The position numbers and the translations under genes were made by a program. From assembly GCA_030849075.1 (NCBI GenBank), contig JASAOO010002989.1:1-16172 (forward strand): a stretch of 16,172 nt of DNA. The letters run 5' to 3'. The notes under the pieces are model-generated. The model was given only the letters and a program-made list of their open reading frames with translations, made no database searches and had not been told where the DNA came from. Below, piece after piece: positions 8,703 through 16,125 of this stretch (position 1 is the first letter of the stretch; every line of letters starts with the position of its first letter). The stretch is from Zelonia costaricensis. Its lineage: Eukaryota; Euglenozoa; Kinetoplastea; Trypanosomatida; Trypanosomatidae.

Positions 8703-8742
8703 TAACGACACGCACCGTGTGCGAGTGAGCTCGTTGTCCACC

Positions 8743-9048
8743 ATGTCGCAGCAGCTCGCCTTCCACGACCTCTCCAACGAGGCCATCCGCGGGATGCAGC
8801 CCAGCGAGGCCCTGGAGAAGCACCTCGAGAACGCCCAGCTGGCCCACCGCGTGTGCGTCGCCAAGGCGCTCAAGGCGAACGAGGCCCCGGTGGACAAGTG
8901 CGCGCTGACGTGGGGCGAGGTGGTGCTGCGGTACAACCAGTGGGCCGAGTACCGCCCCGCGTTCCAGGACAGCGCGGCGCAGAAGACGTACTCGAAGTTC
9001 TGGACCAAGAAGCGCCAGGCTGCCGACGACAACAACCCGTACAAGTAA
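8743..9048 (+). CDS. Small conserved-looking hypothetical protein, 101 aa
   Basis: The start is ATG 8743 (MSQQLAFHDL), the first after a strong acceptor. The frame opens further upstream at GTG 8719, which I discard. The protein is compact with no low-complexity insert, unlike its neighbours. An N-terminal amphipathic helical region (SNEAIRGMQPSEALEKHLEN, 11-30) is followed by an aromatic-rich core (LTWGEVVLRYNQWAEYRP, 55-72) and a basic stretch (FWTKKRQ, 86-92). No signal peptide or membrane helix is visible. Codons are almost all C- or G-ending, the bias seen in highly expressed trypanosomatid genes. I do not recognise the family. A small subunit of a larger complex, for example a kinetoplastid-specific mitochondrial or ribosomal component, would fit its size and composition but is speculation. 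Confidence 0.85.
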   Translation: MSQQLAFHDLSNEAIRGMQPSEALEKHLENAQLAHRVCVAKALKANEAPVDKCALTWGEVVLRYNQWAEYRPAFQDSAAQKTYSKFWTKKRQAADDNNPYK

Positions 9049-9911
9049 ACGACCTCCACTCGCACAGAGTCTGCTTGATGTCGTCACGCCGCTCTCCGCC
9101 TGCACCCTATCGCTGGGTGCGACCGCGTCCCCCCCCCTTCGTAGGTATATGGTAGGTGGTGAGGAGGCCTGTGAGTGCGGGATGGGAGTGTTTGTGTGTG
9201 TGTGCGTACGTCGGGTGATGCGCGGCTGGCGGCTGCCCGCTTCTGTTCCTGTTCCAGGTCGCAGATCGCCATACCAGCTCCAGCGCCCCCTCTCACCCCC
9301 TCCGCCCCTCACAGGATCCACGCCCCCCCCTCCCCCGTCTCGATCCACCCTACCACTCTCGTTAGCAAAGGAACTCCCACAACAGCCTAAATCTCTACAC
9401 ACCCCCTCCCCCATCCCGTCCTGAAGCGGCATGCTGTTGTACCCCATGGAGTGGGGAGAGCGCCAGGTTACGGCGCGTGGCGAGCGACATCACGCGCCGG
9501 TGCACGCAGCGCGCCGGTGTTCTCTCTTACTCGTCCTTGATGCCTCACCGCACACGGGCTTACGCCGCGGCTGCTGGTGCTGCCTCCTCCCCCCCTTCGT
9601 TTTTGGGCGCCCCCCCCACCAGCCCGCGTGCCGCGCATGAGCCGCGGGATCGCCACTGCCGTGAACTTTCCTTCTCTCCGCTGCTGCTCCCCCACCCTTC
9701 CCAACTCCTCGCGTGCCTCGACCTCCAAAACTGGAATGGCCTCAACACACACACACATGCACGCATACATGCAACCGTCACCGCTTCAGCAGGGACGCCT
9801 TTCCCCTCCCCCCTCTCTCACTCCTGCTCTCCAGCATCCATCACGTCCGTGCGACCGCCCCACCTCACCTCGCCCCGCTGTGTGTGTGTGTGTGCCCGCT
9901 GGAGTGCGCGC
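9049..9911 (+). other. Intergenic spacer between the 101-aa and 445-aa genes
   Basis: No separate gene is seen. The frame of the 9912 gene stays open back to GTG 9477. The first 145 codons of that frame are Ser/Pro/His/Cys low complexity with Thr-His and Cys-Val-Cys-Val repeats, and they run across pyrimidine tracts, so they look untranslated. ATGs at 9432 and 9540 lie upstream of the best acceptor. Confidence 0.65.
9800..9834 (+). promoter_or_regulatory. Trans-splice acceptor for the 445-aa gene
   Basis: A CT tract at about 9799-9832 ends in AG at 9833-9834. The leader would be 77 bases, with no ATG before 9912. An earlier pyrimidine stretch near 9660-9715 is a weaker alternative and would allow no other in-frame ATG before 9912. 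Confidence 0.6.
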
Positions 9912-11249
9912 ATGGGTGTGCCTCTTGTGCGCACTCCCTCGCTGGAAGGTATGCCGCCGAGTGCGGCCGTGGCCCATGTACTGGTGTGGGTGGAGGGGTG
10001 CGAGCGCCTCATCTACGCGTGCCCCGTGGCGCTGCCCGCCGCACATGGCACCCTCTCCACATCTCCTGCAGTGCTGGCCGTAAACCTGGTCACCCTCTGG
10101 CGCCTCATCGCGTCTCTTGCCCTCCTCTCACCTCCCACCACCTCCAACACCGCCTCCGCTCCCGCAACGGCTGTCACGCACGACAACAGTCGATGCCCTG
10201 CTACGCAGCTCGTGAGACTCGCGCACGGGCTGGACTGCGCCGTCGCGCGCGTGCCCCCGCCCCCCTCCCCGGAGCCGCACGCGGTCAGCGGCAGCGCTGC
10301 TGGTGCGTACGCCGTGGCCGCCGTGGCTGCCCGCGCGCCAACCGGCGTCAACACCAGCGAAGAGACGGACGACGGTGCTGCCGCGGTGCTCGGGTGGTTG
10401 GCCCAGTCGGTGCTGGCGGCTCTCCACCCCGGCCACACGTGGGCGGCATCGATCGCAGGTCTGCCGCACGCACACGACGCGGCGAACCCCCAACTCGTCA
10501 CGGAGCCACTGCAAGCCTACGCAGCGGCGCAGGCGGCGGCGGCACGCGAGGCGGCCGCTGCGCAGGAGCACTACGGTGTGCGGGAAGTGCTCGCAGACGG
10601 CAGCGCAGGCGGGCCCGCGGCTCCAGCGACCACCCTCGCCGCGGTGCTGGCAGAGGTGGAGAAGCACCACGGCGCGGCGGCGGTGGCGGGTGGCGGCCCC
10701 CCTCTCGTTGCGGCCACCGTGCAGGCCGCGCTGCATCGCTGGTGGGCGCCGTTTGCCGCACGTCCCGACGTCGACTGCGGTCGTGGCGTTGGTGGGGCTG
10801 CGACGGCTACGGATGGGGAAGCTGACCGGACTCTTGTGACACTCGCTGGACTCCTCGCTGTGCCCTCGATGGTGCCGCCCCGGAGCGCAGATTCTCTCGG
10901 GGGCGTGGCTGTGTATGCGTGCCAGCCTCCCTGCCACCCCGCCCTGCGCCTTCTCGCCGACTGCTGCGGGCGCCACGCAGCGCACCTGCGACTGGCGGAG
11001 CCGCCGACCGACGCCGTCCCGCTGGCCGTACTCCCCCTCACTACTGGCACCGCCCTCGTCGCCGCGTGTGTGGGGTGCGTGCCGCACGCGAACGCCGTCG
11101 CGCTGTACGAGGCCGCGCTTGTGCATCGTGGTGCCGCTGGCGTGGTCGCACGTCACACCGACTTCTACGTGGCGTCCGCCTCGCTGCGTGCGGTGCGCTT
11201 GCGTGGCACAGTGTGGCACCCGGCCGTGTTGCATGACGTGTGGGCGTGA
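9912..11249 (+). CDS. Hypothetical Ala-rich protein, 445 aa
   Basis: Family not recognised. ATG 9912 (MGVPLVRTPSLEG) is the first ATG after the likely acceptor. Residues 18-42 (AAVAHVLVWVEGCERLIYAC and on) have the strand-like pattern of an N-terminal domain, and 52-73 form a hydrophobic helix with one Arg inside, so a membrane span is doubtful. A Pro/Ser/Thr linker follows (74-93). The middle is Ala-rich, with a helix at about 198-222 of the type AQAAAAREAAAAQEH. The C-terminal part (about 330-445) has more regular alternation (GGVAVYACQPPCHPALRLLA at 330-349, LAVLPLTTGTALVAACVGCV at 371-390, and TDFYVASASLRAVRLRG at 416-432), which suggests a folded domain. A longin- or roadblock-like fold crossed my mind for the N-terminus, but nothing specific supports it. 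Third positions are GC-rich and the frame is long, so a real gene is likely. No neighbour hints at function. Confidence 0.8.
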   Translation: MGVPLVRTPSLEGMPPSAAVAHVLVWVEGCERLIYACPVALPAAHGTLSTSPAVLAVNLVTLWRLIASLALLSPPTTSNTASAPATAVTHDNSRCPATQLVRLAHGLDCAVARVPPPPSPEPHAVSGSAAGAYAVAAVAARAPTGVNTSEETDDGAAAVLGWLAQSVLAALHPGHTWAASIAGLPHAHDAANPQLVTEPLQAYAAAQAAAAREAAAAQEHYGVREVLADGSAGGPAAPATTLAAVLAEVEKHHGAAAVAGGGPPLVAATVQAALHRWWAPFAARPDVDCGRGVGGAATATDGEADRTLVTLAGLLAVPSMVPPRSADSLGGVAVYACQPPCHPALRLLADCCGRHAAHLRLAEPPTDAVPLAVLPLTTGTALVAACVGCVPHANAVALYEAALVHRGAAGVVARHTDFYVASASLRAVRLRGTVWHPAVLHDVWA

Positions 11250-11529
11250 GTCGGCTCATCCCCTGCCCTTCTGCCCTGACACGCTGCACGCTGCACGTCA
11301 GGAACACCTACAGGCCTTTGCGTGTGCATATGTGTGTGTGTGTGTAAGCGTGCACATCCGCACCACAAAAACACACACAGATAGGTGAACGTGAACCGCA
11401 AGTAAGGCGAAGGACACGCTGAGGATGCGCTCAGAGCTTGGCGGCACGGCGGCTGCACGCAACGCCTCACTCTGCCCCGCACTCGCACCGCCGTGCCAGC
11501 CTCACTTCGGCTGAGACCCGCATCACGTC

Positions 11530-11635
11530 ACTTCCTTCTCTGAGTCTGCTCCTTCTTCTGGCTCCTACGACGCCCTCGCTGCACAACACGGCGGCACCCA
11601 CCGACCCACCGATCCACACACACCCACACGCATAG
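11530..11635 (+). promoter_or_regulatory. Probable trans-splice acceptor region for DDAH
   Basis: CT-rich sequence at about 11530-11560 and a CA-rich stretch lead to AG at 11634-11635. From there to the DDAH ATG no AG dinucleotide occurs at all. If splicing needs AG, this or an earlier one must be used, giving a leader of at least 129 bases with no ATG. The long pyrimidine run at about 11641-11760 therefore lies inside the leader rather than in front of the acceptor. Confidence 0.5.
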
Positions 11636-11692
11636 AATACCGCTTCTCGCTCGCTTACTCGCTCTCGCTCTCCCCCACGCGCTCTCACCACA

Positions 11693-11739
11693 TCTTCTCG
11701 CTTTTCCTTCCTCCCCCTAAACACCACTCCCCCAACAAC
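11693..11739 (+). repeat. 47-base direct repeat, copy 1 (DDAH leader)
   Basis: These 47 bases are identical to 16126-16172, the last bases of the window. Copy 1 ends 26 bases before the DDAH ATG. A weaker match may extend upstream: both copies are preceded by GCTCTCACCACA, and further back by GAT followed by a CA-rich stretch (from 11611 and from 16057). See the copy at the window end. Confidence 0.93.
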
Positions 11740-11764
11740 CTCCCCCTCCCTCCCCTCCATCACC

Positions 11765-12625
11765 ATGACGAAGCTCACCGTGGTCTGCCGCGCCGTGTCT
11801 GCGGCCCTGGACAAGCAGATGTGCGAGCTGACCTGCATCGAGCGCCAGCCCATCTCGCTGAAGCGTGTGGAGCAGCAGCACGACGGCTACGTGCAGGTGT
11901 TCCGCGACATGATTGCAGAGGGCTACACCATCGAGCTGATCGAGCTGCCGGCGCTGAACGACCTGCCGGACTCGATGTTCGTGGAGGACGTGTCGATGCT
12001 GTACAACCCGTGCGCGGTGATCACGCGCCCCGGTGCGCCGTCGCGCCGCCCGGAGGTGGACCCGATGGTAGAGACGGTGCAGAAGCTGCGGCCGGACAAC
12101 TACCGCATCCAGGAGCCGGGCACGGTGGATGGCGGCGACGTGCTGTACGTTGCGAACTCGAAGTACGTGTTTGTGGGCAAGTCGACGCGCTCGAACGACG
12201 CCGCCTTCGAGCAGATGAAGGAGTACCTCGGCAAGCACGGCCTCGAGTGCGTGCAGTGCGTCGTGCGTGGCTGCCTGCACCTGAAGTCCGCCGTCAGCTT
12301 CGCGTCGGAGGACACCGTTCTGCTCAACCCCGAGTGGATCGACGCGGACATCTTCACGTCCCGCGGCTTCCGCGTGATCGAGGTCGACAGCGCCGAGCCC
12401 GAGAGCGCGAACGTGCTGAGCTTCTCTGCGGAGAAGGACGGCACGGCGCTGCGCACGATCTTCTCGCCTGCCGCTTTCACCAGCACGAACGCGCGTGTCA
12501 AGGCCTTCGTTGACGCCGAGTGCGCCGCCGGCCGCCCGACGCGGCAGGTGCTGCTGGAGGTGGACGAGATCGCGAAGGCGGAGGGTGCGCTGACGTGCTG
12601 CTCGCTGCTGAGCTACAGCGAGTAG
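11765..12625 (+). CDS. DDAH: Dimethylarginine dimethylaminohydrolase (DDAH)
   Basis: Members of this family hydrolyse asymmetric dimethylarginine and monomethylarginine to citrulline plus dimethylamine or methylamine. They recycle free methylarginines released from proteins and belong to the guanidino-modifying (pentein) superfamily. The 286 residues match the usual length of about 285 and align end to end with animal DDAH1 as I know it. Key sites are visible: the NDLPDS loop with D69; FVED with E74 and D75; RPGAPSRR with R94; DGGDVL (122-127) with D122; GKSTRSN with R142; LHLKS with catalytic H172; and the C-terminal LTCCSLL, whose first Cys, C278, lines up with the human nucleophile C274. 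No signal peptide is seen, so the protein is probably cytosolic. The start is the first ATG after an ATG-free leader. Arginine deiminase is an alternative within the superfamily, but it is longer and has different motifs. Codons are strongly C/G-ending, consistent with good expression. Confidence 0.96.
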   Translation: MTKLTVVCRAVSAALDKQMCELTCIERQPISLKRVEQQHDGYVQVFRDMIAEGYTIELIELPALNDLPDSMFVEDVSMLYNPCAVITRPGAPSRRPEVDPMVETVQKLRPDNYRIQEPGTVDGGDVLYVANSKYVFVGKSTRSNDAAFEQMKEYLGKHGLECVQCVVRGCLHLKSAVSFASEDTVLLNPEWIDADIFTSRGFRVIEVDSAEPESANVLSFSAEKDGTALRTIFSPAAFTSTNARVKAFVDAECAAGRPTRQVLLEVDEIAKAEGALTCCSLLSYSE

Positions 12626-12760
12626 AGTGCCGCCACACGTGTTGTGGTCCATCCCTGTGTGTCTTCTTGTGTGCGTGTGTGTACGTGAGGGGGCTGGCGG
12701 ACTCGGTGTGGGGCGTGTGCGCTGAGCAGGCCGCCGCGGCACCACCACCACGGCGGATGC

Positions 12761-12812
12761 GGGTGGGGGAGGAGGGGGCGAGGGATGGGATGGGATGGGA
12801 TGGGGGGGAGGG
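12761..12812 (+). promoter_or_regulatory. Putative G-quadruplex and (GGGAT)n repeat in the DDAH 3' region
   Basis: At least six runs of three or more G are separated by loops of one to a few bases on the sense strand. They include four GGGAT units at about 12782-12801 followed by a run of seven G. This satisfies the usual four-run G-quadruplex pattern several times over. It begins 136 bases after the DDAH stop codon, so it would lie in the 3' UTR if polyadenylation occurs downstream. A regulatory effect is inference. Confidence 0.7.
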
Positions 12813-13750
12813 CCTTCACAAAGACGTCGAGACACAGCTCAAAAACGTGTGTCGCCAAGCGGCCCCCTCCGCCCGCCGCCCTCCNCGCGTGCCTCTCTCG
12901 CTCCCCCCTCCCCCCCTCCGGCCCCTCACCACACGCTTCTTCTTTGGTGCTTCCAGTGCTTCCTCCCTCTCCCCTCCCCATACCGCCACGCCCTCCGCCC
13001 CCCGCCCCCCCCCCCTCTACCCGTGGCTCCTGCTCCTGCTTCGCCGCGGAGGTGGTCGGGGAGGGGGAGGGGGGAGGAGGCGTGGCCTCTAACGCGGGGG
13101 CCTATCGACTGTGTTTCTTGTTACTTGACAGCGACGGCAGGCGCTCGCAGCCCCGTCACACACACACACGCACACAGATCTCGTTCCTTTCAGCCCTCTG
13201 CCTCCCCCCTCCCTCTTTCCCACCTCGCCGGTACGCCGGCTCCGCTCCGCCTGTGTCGTCACGTGCGCACCGGCGCGGGGTGTGTTGGGCAGCCGCGCCC
13301 TCCCCTCCCTCGTCTCGGTGCTTCCCCAGCGGGTGCGAGCGGCACCGCTGGCAGACGAGGTCCATCCCGGGTGAGGGGGGAGGGTGAAGAAGGAGAAGAA
13401 TTGTGGGATGGACGCGTGTTGCTGCGGCGGCGATGCGCGTCCGGGGGGGGTGGGCGTGAAGGCTGTAGGTGTGCGTGTGTGGGTGTGCTGGTGTGTGTGC
13501 GTGCACGGGGGGCTGCGGGCGCCGCCTTGTTTTTGGCCTCTTCTTTGTGTTGTTCTCCCCCCGCCCCCGCCGCTCGTTTACCGCTGCGTCTCCCTGGTCT
13601 TTGCTTTGTTCTCGTTTCGCTCTTGCGTTTGGTCGTACGCAACCACCAGCGCCGCTGCCGCCAGCTGTCGTGACGAGGTCGCGCGGCACGGCGGGGAAGG
13701 GGGGGCTGGGTGCGCGAGTGCGGTGTCTGGGAGTGGACACCCCCCCCCCC

Positions 13751-13771
13751 CGCTCCCCGCTCCCCGCTCCC
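13751..13771 (+). repeat. Three-copy heptamer repeat (CGCTCCC)
   Basis: Three tandem copies of a CGCTCCC-type unit follow directly on a run of C residues in the spacer. It is non-coding. Confidence 0.7.
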
Positions 13772-13986
13772 CCCTCTTCTCCGCCCACTCCTCCCTCGCC
13801 TCCGTCGCTTGTGTCCTTCACATTCGTTAGCGCAGGGGACGCGTGGGGGGGGGGAGCGCGGGTGCTGTGATTGTGTTCATGTGTGTATGTGCTGTGTGTG
13901 TATGTGTGGTTGTGTCGCGGCATCAGCACGTACGCCCCTTTGTGTAAATGCGTTTGGGTTGCTGTTGTGCATGTGCGCAAGTGCGT

Positions 13987-14042
13987 GGGGGGGGGGGTGC
14001 ATCACGGATGGGACACGTGTGTGTGTGTGTGTGTGTGTGTGT
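13987..14042 (+). repeat. Poly-G run and (GT)13 microsatellite
   Basis: Eleven consecutive G at 13987-13997 are followed, after a short unique stretch, by thirteen GT units at 14017-14042. A further run of ten G lies at 14079-14088. The strand polarity is opposite to the CA and poly-C tracts typical of the other spacers here. Confidence 0.9.
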
Positions 14043-14614
14043 GGGCGTTTGTGTTTCGACTGATGCCGCAGACGTGGAGGGGGGGGGGAGCCGTGGTTGT
14101 GGTGGGCGCGGGTGCACGGAGTGCGCTCTCTTGGCCCGTCCATCTCCTCCCCCCCCTCCGCCTCATTGTGGCGAGGAGGGGAGCCGCTGGTACCTCACAA
14201 CCGCCGCTCTCTGTCCCCCTCACTCCACGTGAATGCTGGAGTGTGTCTGTGTGTGTCTGTGTGGGTGTTTTGACGGACCCCACCCCCACCCCCCGTTCCC
14301 CGTGTCCCATGTGTGTGTGCCTTTATCGGTTTCTCGTTTCGGTTCTTCCGTTTCGTATCGCCTCCACAACGCCGGCATCACGCACGCGATGGCGCCGCGC
14401 GGCTCGGCAGTGGCGGTGCGCCTTATGTGCGTGTGTGTGTGTGAGTGGGTGGCCGATGAGGCGAGCGGCCCCCTCTCCCCTCTACCAACACGACGGGGGG
14501 AGGAGAGGTGAGGCTGTGGGAGTACGTGCCGAGGTGCGGCGCGTGGAGGGAGACAACGGCGGGAGAGAGCGGCAAGGGTCGGCGGGTGCGTCAGAGCCGG
14601 AGGAGGACTCAAAG

Positions 14615-14646
14615 AGGGGGAGGAGGAGGAGGAGGAGGACGAGGAG
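14615..14646 (+). repeat. Polypurine (GGA)n repeat
   Basis: A G-rich start (about 14617-14621) leads into roughly seven GGA/GAG units, all purine on the sense strand apart from one C. Such tracts can form triplex DNA or two-tetrad quadruplexes. That is a general property, not shown here. Confidence 0.85.
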
Positions 14647-15289
14647 CATAGGTGCACCTTCGTGTGTGTGTGTGTTTATTTGCGTTGTGGGGACTGCGTT
14701 TGCCTGTGTACTTGAAAGTCGGCGCCGCTCCCCACCCCACTCCACCCCCACCCGCCGGTGTGCCTCGCTCTGTTACCCCCCTCCCCACCTCCCCACTGCC
14801 CGCGCAGCGGGGGTGGCTGCCACTGTACACCGCAATTCGCCGTGACGGCACCCCGCCCCACGTCGTGCACCGCGACAGCCCCTGCTGGCCGCCCTCTCTC
14901 CCTCCCCTTAAGCCCCAACGGCCGCCCCCCCCTCGTGTCCGCACGTCTTCGCCACATCCACCCCCCTCCACCCGCCTCCAGCTGACTTGCGTTCCCCCTC
15001 ATCGGTGATGACCGCCGCCGCAGCTGCACACACGTGCGCACGAGCGATTCGGGGGCCGCTCCTCCCTTCCCCCCTTCCGCTCTCTCCGCACTTGTTCCCT
15101 TTTGGGGTCTCGCGCACCTCTCTTGCGAGGACAGACGTGTGTGTGTGTGCGTGCTCGCCATCAGGAGACGGCGCATCGCGGCACGTGGTGTCTTCGCCTC
15201 TCCGCCCCTCCCTCCCTCGTGCGCCTCACTTCTCTGACGTCTTCGTTTTGTGTTTCTCTGTTGCCCCTCTCCCTCTTCTTCATCTGCCG

Positions 15290-15309
15290 CGTGGCCTCGT
15301 GGCCTCGTG
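15290..15309 (+). repeat. Short tandem repeat (GTGGCCTC)
   Basis: Two full copies of GTGGCCTC and a partial third (GTGGC) lie in the spacer downstream of DDAH. It is non-coding. Confidence 0.75.
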
Positions 15310-15544
15310 GCAACGCGCGTGTGTCTGTCTGTGTGTGTGGGTGTGCAGGTGCGCTTGGGTTCGAGGCGACTCTGGGTCGCCGTTGCTAGCGTCTAAGTAA
15401 CCCGGTGTCTGCAGTCCTCCCTCCCCTGCCCTCCCTCCCCCAACACTCACACACTCACACAAACAGGCACATGACGAGAGAGTGGGATTGAGAAGGACAG
15501 AATTGGGATCAGCGCGCGGCGGCGGCGGCAGCGGATGCGGTAAT

Positions 15545-15560
15545 GCACTCGATCGAGTGC
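15545..15560. other. 16-bp perfect palindrome followed by a T-rich island
   Basis: GCACTCGATCGAGTGC reads identically on both strands. It is followed by about 30 bases that are unusually T-rich for this window (15566-15595). It could be a dimeric protein-binding site or a hairpin in RNA with almost no loop, or it could be chance. No family of sites is recognised. Confidence 0.6.
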
Positions 15561-16009
15561 CCTTGTGTTTTCGCTTCTATTATTTTCTTTGTCCTGAGTT
15601 TCCCGCGCCTCGAGGCACGGGTGGGCAGGCAGGCAGGCCGGAAGAACGCGACTCTCCACCCGTAACCGCAGGCGTGGCCCCCCCCCCCACCCAATGCCAC
15701 CCAACCCCACCCGTTGTCCGTCTCGATCGCTGACGAGGGGGAGGAGGGGTGTGTGCATGCGTGGGGGTGCCTCTCTCCCCTCCCCCTCCCCCAATGTGCC
15801 GTGAGTGGCTCGTGGCTGGGGTAGGTGAGAACGCGAGAAGGCCGCCTTGCCGCAGCACGTGTCGTGCACGTCCGCGGCGCTGTCCGACGCGTGTGCCACA
15901 GCTGCACGACCAGGGGTGGTTGTGGCACAAGCTGCACGTACTGTGTTCTTCTCTCATGCCACGACTTGACTGCACACCCTCCTTGCTTCCATTTCGGCCC
16001 ACCCCGCTC

Positions 16010-16032
16010 ACTGGCACACACACACACACACA
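16010..16032 (+). repeat. CA dinucleotide microsatellite near the window end
   Basis: A CA tract of about eight perfect units lies upstream of the direct repeat at the right edge, in the same relative place as the CA-rich stretch that precedes the DDAH leader. Confidence 0.8.
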
Positions 16033-16089
16033 TGCCCCCGTGCACGCTTCGCTGCAGATACACACACTCACACGCGACTTCATCAAGCT

Positions 16090-16116
16090 TTTACTTTCAA
16101 GCTCGCTCTCACCACA
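16090..16116 (+). promoter_or_regulatory. Possible trans-splice acceptor for a gene beyond the window
   Basis: A moderately pyrimidine-rich stretch (about 16088-16112) is followed by AG at 16115-16116, just before the repeated leader sequence. If a DDAH-like copy starts after the window, this AG would give it a short leader. It is weak and inferred only by position. Confidence 0.3.
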
Positions 16117-16125
16117 GCACGCATC

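Larger units (their letters stand above)
8148..8742 (+). other. Intergenic spacer with CT, CA and CG microsatellites
   Basis: No gene is seen. It holds a composite TC-CA-GC dinucleotide block at about 8231-8270, a second CA tract at 8544-8566, and the acceptor of the 101-aa gene. Frames crossing it show Thr-His or Cys-Val repeats, the translated signature of these microsatellites. Confidence 0.75.
11250..11764 (+). other. Intergenic spacer and DDAH 5' leader
   Basis: No gene is seen. The first half is 3' UTR-like with GT and CA tracts (about 11327-11346 and 11365-11380). The second half is strongly pyrimidine-rich and becomes the DDAH leader. Confidence 0.75.

Noticed and set aside
9477..9911. 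N-terminal extension of the 445-aa protein by 145 residues, including ATG 9540
   Set aside because: It translates microsatellites and pyrimidine tracts (Thr-His, Cys-Val), and the best acceptor at 9833-9834 lies downstream of these starts.
12795..13673. 292-codon + strand frame downstream of DDAH
   Set aside because: It is Pro/Ser/Arg-rich, crosses an ambiguous base and homopolymer runs, and starts within the quadruplex repeat with no domain.
13156..13980. Minus-strand 274-codon frame, considered as a reverse gene in the polarity-switched region
   Set aside because: The translation is Thr-His, Arg and Gly low complexity, with no recognisable block, start context or acceptor.
13871..14845. 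324-codon + strand frame with Cys-Val repeats
   Set aside because: The Cys-Val runs are the translation of GT microsatellites, and the rest is unordered and Arg/Pro-rich.
15340..15385. Possible tRNA B-box (GGTTCGAGGC) near 15358
   Set aside because: The flanking bases cannot form a T-arm stem, and no acceptor stem or anticodon arm could be drawn.
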